A DNA stretch of 37,177 nt from JAGLYZ01 sp049642725 (lineage in GTDB: Bacteria; Patescibacteriota; Minisyncoccia; Minisyncoccales; JAGMDC01). Shown piece by piece: positions 5,431 to 13,125 of the stretch. The notes below the pieces were generated by a model. It was not told where the DNA came from and made no database searches. It saw nothing but the letters and a program-made list of their open reading frames with translations. Every line of letters starts with the position of its first letter. The stretch's first letter is position 1. A program made the position numbers and the translations under genes. Location of the stretch: NCBI GenBank assembly GCA_049642725.1, contig JBARPC010000009.1, positions 1-37,177 on the forward strand, read 5' to 3'.

Positions 5431-7566
5431 ATGGAAAATAAGATTACAAAAATTCAAAAGAGGGATGGCGGGATAGTTGATTTTGAGCAGGAGAAAATTA
5501 CAAACGCTGTTTACAAAGCCATAACTTCTACTGGGCAAGGAGATGGTAAAAAATCAAGGAAGGTTTCAAATATAGTGGTTCAGATATTAAACAGGAGATT
5601 TAAAAAAGCCGCCGGAGGCGAGCCTCGCCATGGGCGGGATGAAATTCCAGTTGTTGAACAAGTTCAAGATATTATTGAAGAAGTTTTAATTTTAGAAAAT
5701 TTAGTAGAAACAGCCAAGGCATATATACTTTATCGGGAGCAGAGAAGGAGAATAAGAGAAGCAATCACGGTAAGCGAGGAAGCGGTGGACAGAGTTGACC
5801 AGTATTTGGAAAAATTGGACTGGGAGATTCAGGAAAATGCTAATATGGCTTTTTCTTTGCAAGGATTGAATCATTACGGCGTAACTTATATCATCAAAAA
5901 ATACTGGCTTAACAAAATTTATCCCAAGTCAATAAGGGAAGCCAATGAATCTGGAGATTTTCATCTTCATGATTTAGATTCCTTAGCATGCTACTGCTCG
6001 GGATGGGATTTGTATGACCTTTTATTAAAAGGTTTTCGGGGTGTTCCAGGAAAGGTAGAAACAAAACCAGCAAAGCATTTCCGAGCCGCTTTAGGCCAAA
6101 TAGTAAATTTTCTTTTTACAATTCAGGGAGAGGTAGCCGGGGCCATCGCTTTTTCCAACTTTGATACTCTTTTAGCTCCTTTTATTCGCTACGACAATTT
6201 AAACTATCAACAGGTCAAACAATCCCTTCAGGAATTTTTATTCAATATGTCTGTACCTACTCGGGTAGGATTTCAAAATCCTTTTTCCAATATTACCTTA
6301 GACCTTAAGCCCTCTCCGGTTTTTGAAAAACAGCCGATAATTATTGGCGGCAAGCAACAGAAAGAAACATATGGCGAATTTGAAGAAGAGATGAAGATAT
6401 TTAATAAAGCATTATATGAAACAATGCTTGAAGGCGACAGAAGTAAGAGGCCTTTCCATTTTCCCATTCCTACCATTAACATCACTAAAGATTTTCCTTG
6501 GGACGAGCCGGCTTTTGATGGAATTTTCGAGGCCTCGGCAAAGTACGGAACTAATTATTTTGCCAATTATATTAACTCTGAGATGGAACCTTCTGATGTG
6601 AGATCAATGTGTTGCCGACTTCGTCTCCAGTTGACTAAACTTTACAATCGGGGTGGCGGAGGATTGTTTGGTTCAGGGTCGTTAACTGGTTCAATCGGCG
6701 TGGTAACTGTTAACATTCCACGGATTGGTTATCTTTCAAAAACCAAAAAAGAATTCTTTGAACAGCTTGGAAAAATAATGGATTTAGCAAAAGAAAGTTT
6801 AGAAATAAAAAGAAAAACCATTGAGGACTTTATTGAAAAAGGTTTATATCCTTACTCGCGATTTTATTTGTCAGGAGTAAAAAAAGCCAGAGACGCTTAC
6901 TACGCTAATCACTTTTCAACTATTGGTTTAGTAGGAATGAATGAGGCCATTTTGAATTTCCTCGGCGAAAACATAGCTTCCCGCAGAGGCAAAAAATTCG
7001 CTTTAGAAATAATGGATTTTATGAGAGAGAAGCTAGTAAAATATCAGAAAGATACTGAAAATATCTATAACTTAGAGGCTACGCCAGCGGAATCAACAGC
7101 TTATCGTTTTGCTTTAAAGGATAGAGAAAAATATCCAGATATAATTACTGCTGGAACTAAAGAAAATCCCTACTACACCAATTCTACCCAGCTTCCGGTT
7201 AATTATACTGATGATGTTTTTGAGGCCTTAAAACTCCAAGACGAAATTCAATGTCGCTATACCGGGGGAACTGTAAATCACCTCTTTTTAGGTGAGAAAA
7301 TTTCTGATATTGAAACAGCTAAGGCCCTGGTAAGGAAAATTTTTGAGAAATTTCATCTTCCTTATATTACCATCACTCCTACTTTTTCTATCTGTCCGGT
7401 TCATGGTTATTTGAGCGGAGAACATTTTGAGTGCCCGAGATGTCTCGTTAAGCAACCCTGCGAAGTTTATTCCCGAGTGGTCGGGTATCTTCGTCCAGTG
7501 CAGCAATGGAATACTGGAAAAATTCAGGAGTTTCAAGAGAGAAAAGAATTTAAGATAAAGACATAA
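5431..7566 (+). CDS. nrdD: Anaerobic ribonucleoside-triphosphate reductase
   Basis: A 711-aa glycyl-radical enzyme that reduces NTPs to dNTPs without oxygen. Residues 1-110 form an ATP-cone (KIQKRDGGIVDFEQEKITNA). The barrel contains SGDFHLHDLD, QGEVAGAIAFSNFDTLLAPF and the active-site MCCRLRL (C394, C395). The tail has the zinc site C655, C668, C671, C677 and the radical glycine G685 in SRVVGYLRP. Within the ATP-cone a GC-rich in-frame insertion, AAGGEPRHGR, interrupts an otherwise normal 'FKK-DEIPVVEQVQD' stretch (see 5611-5640). The TAA overlaps the ATG of nrdG, which encodes its activase. Confidence 0.95.
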   Translation: MENKITKIQKRDGGIVDFEQEKITNAVYKAITSTGQGDGKKSRKVSNIVVQILNRRFKKAAGGEPRHGRDEIPVVEQVQDIIEEVLILENLVETAKAYILYREQRRRIREAITVSEEAVDRVDQYLEKLDWEIQENANMAFSLQGLNHYGVTYIIKKYWLNKIYPKSIREANESGDFHLHDLDSLACYCSGWDLYDLLLKGFRGVPGKVETKPAKHFRAALGQIVNFLFTIQGEVAGAIAFSNFDTLLAPFIRYDNLNYQQVKQSLQEFLFNMSVPTRVGFQNPFSNITLDLKPSPVFEKQPIIIGGKQQKETYGEFEEEMKIFNKALYETMLEGDRSKRPFHFPIPTINITKDFPWDEPAFDGIFEASAKYGTNYFANYINSEMEPSDVRSMCCRLRLQLTKLYNRGGGGLFGSGSLTGSIGVVTVNIPRIGYLSKTKKEFFEQLGKIMDLAKESLEIKRKTIEDFIEKGLYPYSRFYLSGVKKARDAYYANHFSTIGLVGMNEAILNFLGENIASRRGKKFALEIMDFMREKLVKYQKDTENIYNLEATPAESTAYRFALKDREKYPDIITAGTKENPYYTNSTQLPVNYTDDVFEALKLQDEIQCRYTGGTVNHLFLGEKISDIETAKALVRKIFEKFHLPYITITPTFSICPVHGYLSGEHFECPRCLVKQPCEVYSRVVGYLRPVQQWNTGKIQEFQERKEFKIKT
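5611..5640. repeat. In-frame GC-rich palindromic insert in nrdD
   Basis: GGCGAG-C-CTCGCC (5617-5629) is a perfect dyad with a one-base centre; CGCC-ATG-GGCG follows and overlaps it. The local GC content is far above the surrounding gene. Removing about 30 nt would join FKK to DEIPVVEQVQ, the expected ATP-cone sequence. The edges are estimates. Confidence 0.5.
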
Positions 7567-8264
7567 TGCTTATCGGTGGATTGCAAAAAGTTACTTTAAT
7601 TGATTACCCTGGCAAAGTAGCAGCCACGGTTTTTTTAACTGGCTGTAATTTTCGCTGTCCTTTTTGCTACAGCAAGGAGCTTGTTTTACCAGAAGAAATA
7701 AAAAAACAGCCAGTGATTTCAGAAAAAGATTTTTTTGATTTTTTAAAAGAAAGAAAAGATTTATTACAAGGCGTTGTTCTGTGCGGCGGCGAGCCGACTA
7801 TTTCTGAAGATTTACCGGAGTTTTGTGAAAAGATTAAAGAAATGGGATATTTGGTGAAATTAGACACTAACGGTTCAAACTCAAAAATGATTGAAAAATT
7901 GATAAAAGAAAGATTAATAGATTATGTAGCAATGGATATCAAAGCTCCAAAGGAGAAATATGATTTTTATTCAGGAAATAAAGCAGATATCAAAAAGATT
8001 AAAAAAAGTGTTGATATCTTAAAGCAAGGAAAGATTGACTTTGAGTTCAGAACAACCGTAGCTCCGGGTTTGAAAAAACAAGATATATTAGAAATTGCTG
8101 ATTGGATTGGCGGCAAAAAAGTTAGTTATTTTCTTCAGGAGTTTAATTCCCAAAAACCGGTTTTAAATCCAGAAATTCTTAAACTTCCTACTTTAAAGCA
8201 AGAAGACATTGAAAAAATTATTGAAACGATAAAACCAAAATTTCAAACCTGCAGACTAAGATAA
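7566..8264 (+). CDS. nrdG: Anaerobic ribonucleotide reductase activating protein
   Basis: A 232-aa radical SAM activase that installs the glycyl radical on NrdD. C27-x3-C31-x2-C34 (CNFRCPFC) is the cluster motif, and VVLCGGEPTI, LVKLDTNGS and YVAMDIKAP follow in the order of the short NrdG-type activases. It begins LIGGLQKVTLIDYPGKVAAT, the usual start of this group. It overlaps nrdD by one base (TAATG) and comEC likewise, so the three are one operon with coupled translation. Confidence 0.92.
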   Translation: MLIGGLQKVTLIDYPGKVAATVFLTGCNFRCPFCYSKELVLPEEIKKQPVISEKDFFDFLKERKDLLQGVVLCGGEPTISEDLPEFCEKIKEMGYLVKLDTNGSNSKMIEKLIKERLIDYVAMDIKAPKEKYDFYSGNKADIKKIKKSVDILKQGKIDFEFRTTVAPGLKKQDILEIADWIGGKKVSYFLQEFNSQKPVLNPEILKLPTLKQEDIEKIIETIKPKFQTCRLR

Positions 8265-9736
8265 TGACTGCTTCTAAGATATTTCTTTGTTTTTGTTTAT
8301 CTTTTATTTTAGGAATTTTTTTAAATTCCTTTTTTATTTTTTCTCTGGCTTTAATATTATTTTTTCTGATTTTAGGAATTTTGTTAATCTCCATTCCGCC
8401 TCTTTATAAAAGAAGAGGATTGATAATTCTGGGCTTTTGTATTTTATTTTTATCAGCAGGGATTTATCGCCAGGGAATTGCTGAATTAAAGGCTATAAAT
8501 AATGAATTAAGAAAATATAATGATTTAGAACAAAAAATAACTTTAACCGGAACAATTGATAAGGAACCAGATATAAGGGAGAATCATACGCAATTAACAA
8601 TTAAAATAAACAGGAGTAAAATTTTAATTACCACAGGCGCGTATCCTCAATACCAATATGGAGATAGGCTGAAAATTAAAGGAAGATTGGAAACCCCTAA
8701 AATTTTTGAGGATTTTAATTATAAAGGCTATTTAGCTAAAGACGGAATTTATTCAGTAATGTATTATCCTGAAATAAGAAAGGCTAACAGAGAACGGATT
8801 TCTGTTAATTCTTTGGTTTATTCTAAGGTTTTGGATTTTAAAAATGAGCTGAGAGAATCAATTTTTCAAAATCTTTCTCCTCCTCAATCATCAATTTTAG
8901 GAGCAATAATTCTTGGCGATAAAAGACAGATTTCAGATGAATGGAAGCAAAAATTAAATATTACCGGCACAAGGCATATTACCTGTGTTTCTGGTATGCA
9001 TATTATTATTTTAGCTGGTATTTTAATGTGGCTTGGTATGGCTTTGGGTCTTTGGCGGACACAGGCATTTTATTTCGCCATTGCCTTCTTAATTTTATTT
9101 ATCATTATGGTTGGTTTTCCAGCATCAGCAGTAAGAGCTGGTGTTATGGGCGGTATGTTTCTTTTTGCTGAAAAAATTGGCAGGATGAAAACTGCAGATA
9201 GGGCATTGGTTTTTGTTGCGGTTTTAATGCTTTTTCAAAATCCTCTTCTTCTAAGATATGATGTAGGATTTCAACTTTCCTTTTTAGCTACTTTGGGAAT
9301 AATTTATTTATTGCCTGTTTTTCAAGATTATTTAAAGAAGATACCTATAGATTTTCTTAAGAGCATTTTAGCAATGACTTTAGCTGCCCAAGTTTTCACC
9401 TTGCCGATTATAATTTATAATTTCGGTTATATGTCTTTGGTTTCTCCAATTACTAATATTCTGATTGTGCCTTTCATTCCATTTATTATGATTTTTGGTT
9501 TTGTTTTCGGGTTTTTAGGAATGGTTTGGCAGACATTGGGATGGATTTTTTCTTTTCCAGCTTTGTTTTTACTAACCTTTATTACAAAAATTATTGATTT
9601 CTTTTCTCAATTGCCTTTTGTCTATTTAACTATAAAAAACATATCTTGGTTCTGGCTTATTATTGCTTATTCTATTTTAACCATTATTACTTGGCGCTTA
9701 AACCAAAAACAAAAACTAAAATTCTTAGATTACTGA
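8264..9736 (+). CDS. comEC: ComEC/Rec2-type competence channel, without beta-lactamase-like domain
   Basis: A 490-aa polytopic membrane protein. An N-terminal hydrophobic region and soluble DUF4131-like OB part (to about residue 170) contain YGDRLKIKGRLE and FNYKGYLAKDGIYS. The ComEC core begins ILGAIILGDKRQIS and includes ITCVSGMHIIIL, FPASAVRAGVMGG, LLLRYDVGFQLSFLATLGII and PITNILIVPFIPFIM. Family members carry single-stranded DNA across the inner membrane. The C-terminal metallo-beta-lactamase-like domain of longer ComECs is absent; short forms are, as far as I know, common in reduced genomes. Co-transcription with nrdDG links DNA uptake to nucleotide supply, though this may be accidental. 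Confidence 0.9.
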   Translation: MTASKIFLCFCLSFILGIFLNSFFIFSLALILFFLILGILLISIPPLYKRRGLIILGFCILFLSAGIYRQGIAELKAINNELRKYNDLEQKITLTGTIDKEPDIRENHTQLTIKINRSKILITTGAYPQYQYGDRLKIKGRLETPKIFEDFNYKGYLAKDGIYSVMYYPEIRKANRERISVNSLVYSKVLDFKNELRESIFQNLSPPQSSILGAIILGDKRQISDEWKQKLNITGTRHITCVSGMHIIILAGILMWLGMALGLWRTQAFYFAIAFLILFIIMVGFPASAVRAGVMGGMFLFAEKIGRMKTADRALVFVAVLMLFQNPLLLRYDVGFQLSFLATLGIIYLLPVFQDYLKKIPIDFLKSILAMTLAAQVFTLPIIIYNFGYMSLVSPITNILIVPFIPFIMIFGFVFGFLGMVWQTLGWIFSFPALFLLTFITKIIDFFSQLPFVYLTIKNISWFWLIIAYSILTIITWRLNQKQKLKFLDY

Positions 9737-9740
9737 TTTG

Positions 9741-9768
9741 ACGGGTTTGCTTTGTAAACCCGTTTTTA
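9741..9768 (+). terminator. Rho-independent terminator after comEC
   Basis: ACGGGTTT (9741-9748) pairs with AAACCCGT (9756-9763), followed by TTTTATTTATT. Confidence 0.85.
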
Positions 9769-9835
9769 TTTATTGTTGGACATATATTATCAACGGCCGT
9801 CAGTGGTGTATGTCCTTACAAACACTGGGTTTTTG

Positions 9836-9867
9836 TAACAAAATAGAACGATCGTTTTAATTTGTTA
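9836..9867. promoter_or_regulatory. 32-nt operator-like palindrome upstream of the glycan operon
   Basis: The left half TAACAAAATAGAACGA matches the reverse complement of the right half TCGTTTTAATTTGTTA at 13 of 16 positions. It is centred about 75 nt before ATG 9925. It may be a repressor site or a dispersed palindrome. Two smaller hairpins (9778-9815, GGACATA/TATGTCC; 9816-9838, TTACAAA/TTTGTAA) lie between it and the comEC terminator. Confidence 0.4.
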
Positions 9868-9885
9868 TGTAAGATTATTTAAAAT

Positions 9886-9918
9886 ACGATTTTAATACGG
9901 CTTTAATCGTGTTATAAT
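9886..9918 (+). promoter_or_regulatory. Leaderless promoter with overlapping dyad, glycan operon
   Basis: TGT-TATAAT with TATAAT at 9913-9918 leaves exactly 6 nt before ATG 9925, the same gap as at 3173 and 21478. ACGATT (9886-9891) and AATCGT (9905-9910) form a dyad covering the spacer region, so a bound regulator would block polymerase. Confidence 0.65.
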
Positions 9919-9924
9919 TATTAA

Positions 9925-11085
9925 ATGGCAAAAATATTGAAATTTCCAGAAGGTTTTTTATGGGGGTCGTCTACTTCTGCTTATCAGGTAGAAGGCGGCA
10001 TTGAAAATTGCGACTGGGGGAGTAGAGCGGGAAGCGCCTGCGATCATTATAATAGATATGAACAAGATTTTGACTGGCTGGAAAAATTTAATCAAAACGC
10101 TTATCGTTTTTCAATCGAATGGTCGCGGATTGAACCGAAGCCGGGAAAATTTAATCAAAAAGAAATTGAGCATTACAAAAAAGTTCTTTTAACCCTAAAA
10201 AAAAGAAATATCAAATCAATAGTCACTCTTTGGCACTGGACCAATCCGATTTGGTTTATAAAAATGGGCGGTTGGACAAATAAAAAAGCAGTTAAACATT
10301 TTGAAAACTATATAAAAACTATTGCCAGAGAATTAGGCGACTTAATTGATTTCTGGGTTACTTTAAACGAACCAATGGTTTATATTAGCGGGTATTCAAC
10401 AGGCAAGTTTCCTCCTTTTCAAAAAAGAAATATTTTTAAGGCTAGAAAAGTTTTTAATAATTTAATAAAAGCCCACCAAAAGAGTTATCAGATTATTCAT
10501 AAAAAATATCCAAAAGCCCAAGTGAGCATCACTAAACTAACAAATTACTTTGAGCCGGCCAGAAAATGGTGTCCCATGGAAATATTTTTTGCTTGGATTG
10601 GCCATTTTCTTTGGAATCATTGGTTTTTAAAAAGAATAAAAAGCCAGCTTGACTATATTGGTCTTGATTATTATTTCCACCATAGAATAGTTTGGTACCC
10701 GCCATTTATAAGAAGTCTTAAAAAAAAGACAACTGATATTGGTTGGGAGATTTATCCAAAAGGAATTTATTATGTATTGAAATACTTGTCTAAATTCCAA
10801 AAACCCATTTATATTTTGGAAAATGGATTGGCTGATGCTAAAGACAAACAAAGAAAAGATTTTATTAAAGACCATCTTATTTGGATTCATAAAGCAGTTG
10901 AGGAGGGTATTGATGTCCGCGGTTATTTTTATTGGTCTTTAATGGATAATTTTGAATGGGCTCAAGGCTTTAAGCCAAGATTCGGTTTCATAGAAATTGA
11001 TTATAAAACAATGGGACGAAAACCCAGACCCAGCGCTTATTATTACGCTAAAATCTGCAAAAGTAATAGTTTAAAAATTAATTAA
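9925..11085 (+). CDS. Glycoside hydrolase family 1 (beta-glycosidase)
   Basis: A 386-aa retaining GH1 enzyme. FPEGFLWGSSTSAYQVEG opens the barrel; TLNEP carries the acid/base E149; ILENG carries the nucleophile E299; and GYFYWSLMDNFEWAQGFKPRFG is the diagnostic C-terminal block. It is shorter than the usual 440-480 aa, with the loss between residues 200 and 250. No signal peptide is present, so it is cytoplasmic. It heads an operon with a transporter, an anchored hydrolase and a GT2, with gaps of 12, 17 and 1 nt. The sugar cannot be inferred. Confidence 0.92.
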   Translation: MAKILKFPEGFLWGSSTSAYQVEGGIENCDWGSRAGSACDHYNRYEQDFDWLEKFNQNAYRFSIEWSRIEPKPGKFNQKEIEHYKKVLLTLKKRNIKSIVTLWHWTNPIWFIKMGGWTNKKAVKHFENYIKTIARELGDLIDFWVTLNEPMVYISGYSTGKFPPFQKRNIFKARKVFNNLIKAHQKSYQIIHKKYPKAQVSITKLTNYFEPARKWCPMEIFFAWIGHFLWNHWFLKRIKSQLDYIGLDYYFHHRIVWYPPFIRSLKKKTTDIGWEIYPKGIYYVLKYLSKFQKPIYILENGLADAKDKQRKDFIKDHLIWIHKAVEEGIDVRGYFYWSLMDNFEWAQGFKPRFGFIEIDYKTMGRKPRPSAYYYAKICKSNSLKIN

Positions 11086-11097
11086 AAATTTTAATTT

Positions 11098-12036
11098 ATG
11101 CTTTGGTTATCAGCTATTATTTCAGCTTATTTTCTTTTAGCAGTTTGTGCTTTAATTGATAAGTATCTTTTAACCGGATCCATTCCTCATCCCAGGGTCT
11201 ATGCTTTTTATGTTGGCATCTTGGGAGTTTTCGTTCTTCTTTTAGTTCCATTTATTGATTTCTATATTCCGGAAACAAATCAAATTCTTTTAAGTTTTTT
11301 TACCGGCGCTGTTTTTGTTCTGGCTCTTTTTTGGCTTTATAAGTCCCTTCATCTTTTTGAGGCGTCCAGGGTAATGCCTATTATTGGCGGATTAAGCCCG
11401 ATTTTTGTTGTTCTTTTAATTTATATTTTTTCTTCAGGTCAAGAGATTTTATCTCCTTCAAAAATCATTGCTTTTATTTTTTTAGTTTTAGGCAGTATAT
11501 TGATTACTTTCAGGAAAGAGATGTCTATTACTTTTAAAGTTTTGAAGTATTCTGTTTTTACTGCTTTTTTATTTTCTTTAGTAATTGTTTTAACAAAGTA
11601 TGTTTATTTATCCCAGACATTTTGGAATGGGTATATTTGGATAAAAATAGGCGGTGTCTTTGCTGCTTTTGCTTTTCTTTTAATTAGTCCAGAACTAAAA
11701 AAGAAAATATTTAAACCAAGAAGCTCTATGATTTCTTTTTTCTCAACTCTCGGTTTTAAAATAAAAACAACCGGCATTTTTCTTTTCAATAAAGGGATTG
11801 GAGCATTGGCTAATATCTTACAGAACTGGGCAATTGCTTTAGCGCCATTAGGTTATGTAGCCATTGTCAATGCCTTGCAAGGAATTCAATATGTTTTTTT
11901 ATTAATAATTGCTGTTTTGATTTGTTTTAAATTTCCAAAGATTCTAAAAGAAGAAATTTCAAAGACAATTATTTTTCAGAAAACTGTTGCTATTTTATTG
12001 ATTGGAGTAGGGTTAATAATTTTATTTTTGGTTTAA
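11098..12036 (+). CDS. EamA/DMT-like membrane transporter
   Basis: A 312-aa protein with about ten hydrophobic helices in two halves (residues 1-140 and 150-312), as in EamA transporters. FWLYKSLHLFEASRVMPIIG and the second-half LANILQNWAIALAPLGYVAI are the internal-repeat segments where EamA proteins carry conserved Pro/Gly. It sits 12 nt after GH1 and 17 nt before the next gene. It may move a sugar or metabolite linked to the glycan enzymes; the substrate is unknown. Confidence 0.7.
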   Translation: MLWLSAIISAYFLLAVCALIDKYLLTGSIPHPRVYAFYVGILGVFVLLLVPFIDFYIPETNQILLSFFTGAVFVLALFWLYKSLHLFEASRVMPIIGGLSPIFVVLLIYIFSSGQEILSPSKIIAFIFLVLGSILITFRKEMSITFKVLKYSVFTAFLFSLVIVLTKYVYLSQTFWNGYIWIKIGGVFAAFAFLLISPELKKKIFKPRSSMISFFSTLGFKIKTTGIFLFNKGIGALANILQNWAIALAPLGYVAIVNALQGIQYVFLLIIAVLICFKFPKILKEEISKTIIFQKTVAILLIGVGLIILFLV

Positions 12037-12053
12037 AAAAACCTTTTTAAAAT

Positions 12054-13124
12054 ATGTCCAAAATTCTTAAATATCTTTTACTTGGATTATTAGCTTTTCT
12101 TTTAGTAATTCTCTGTTATTTTTTCATTGGTAAAGCGCCACAGCAAAAAGAAATTACTTGGGGAATAAGTTTTTCCCAAAAGCATGCCAAAGATTTAGGT
12201 CTTGACTGGAAAGAAACCTATCTTTCTTCGCTTGATGATTTAGAAGTAAAAAACTTACGGCTCATTACTCACTGGGATTTAATTGAGCCCAAAAAAGACA
12301 AATATATTTTTGATGATTTGGAATGGCAAATTAAAGAAGCAGAAAAAAGAGAAATAAAAATTATTTTAGTTATTGGCATGAAAACGCCTCGCTGGCCAGA
12401 GTGCCATATTCCTGATTGGGCAGAAGGTTTAAACAGAGAAGAAAGAGAAAAAGAGATTTTAGGTTTATTAAAAGAAATAGTTTTAAAATATCAAAATTCA
12501 AATTCAATAATTAGTTGGCAGATAGAAAATGAACCCTTTTTTGAATTTGGTGAGTGCCCGGAAATCAGGGAGGATTTTCTAAAACAAGAAATAGATTTGG
12601 TAAAATCCCTTGACCCCCACACCAAACGAGGACAGGACGCCGAAGGCGTCAAAATTAACGAAGTTAGTCCTCGTTATGGTGTGGGGGTTGACACTAATCA
12701 CAGAAAAATTATTATTACAGAGAGCGGAACTGGTTCTTTTTGGTTTAAAGGGGCAGAGCTGGGTGATATAGTAGGAATTTCTTTATATAGAAAGGTTTGG
12801 TTCCACAAGCCTAAAATTTATGTGAGTTATCCTTCTCCCGCGATTTTTTACTGGCGCAAAGCCCAAATTATCCAAAGATTGTTTAATAAAGAAGTAATTT
12901 GCGCTGAATTACAAACAGAGCCATGGGGTCCGGTTTTACTCTATGATTTGTCTCTGGAAGAGCAGAAAAAGACAATGGATTTGGAAAGATTCAGAGAAAA
13001 TATCGCATTTGCTGAAAAAACCGGCTTAAAGGAATTTTATCTTTGGGGAGTGGAATGGTGGTTCTGGCTCAAAACACAACAAAACCAGCCAGAAATTTGG
13101 CAGGAAGCAAAAAAACTTTTTTAA
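12054..13124 (+). CDS. Membrane-anchored clan GH-A glycoside hydrolase-like protein
   Basis: A 356-aa TIM-barrel protein. Residues 4-26 form one transmembrane anchor, putting the barrel outside. Barrel strands include NLRLITHWDLIEP, IKIILVIGMKTPRWP, WQIENEPFF with the likely acid/base E160, and VICAELQTEPWG with the likely nucleophile E285 (or E289), followed by FYLWGVEWWFW. The closest family among GH5/39/42-like groups is unclear. Residues 188-213 come from a 78-nt palindromic insert; without it the sequence reads VKSLD-TNHRKIIITESG, a normal strand. The insert lies between strands and may be tolerated. The gene ends 1 nt before the GT2. Confidence 0.7.
   Translation: MSKILKYLLLGLLAFLLVILCYFFIGKAPQQKEITWGISFSQKHAKDLGLDWKETYLSSLDDLEVKNLRLITHWDLIEPKKDKYIFDDLEWQIKEAEKREIKIILVIGMKTPRWPECHIPDWAEGLNREEREKEILGLLKEIVLKYQNSNSIISWQIENEPFFEFGECPEIREDFLKQEIDLVKSLDPHTKRGQDAEGVKINEVSPRYGVGVDTNHRKIIITESGTGSFWFKGAELGDIVGISLYRKVWFHKPKIYVSYPSPAIFYWRKAQIIQRLFNKEVICAELQTEPWGPVLLYDLSLEEQKKTMDLERFRENIAFAEKTGLKEFYLWGVEWWFWLKTQQNQPEIWQEAKKLF
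12610..12692. mobile_element. 78-nt in-frame nested palindrome with 5-nt direct repeats
   Basis: TTGAC occurs at 12610-12614 and again at 12688-12692. Between them, CCCCCACACCAAACGAGGAC (12614-12633) pairs with the arm 12667-12687 with one bulged base. The interior holds a second hairpin, GACGCC-GAA-GGCGTC (12636-12650). Deleting 12615-12692 (78 nt, 26 codons) restores an open frame with one TTGAC. It looks like a small non-autonomous element with a target duplication. The core CCCCCACACC/GGTGTGGGGG recurs at 36861-36889. Confidence 0.7.
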
Positions 13125-13125
13125 A

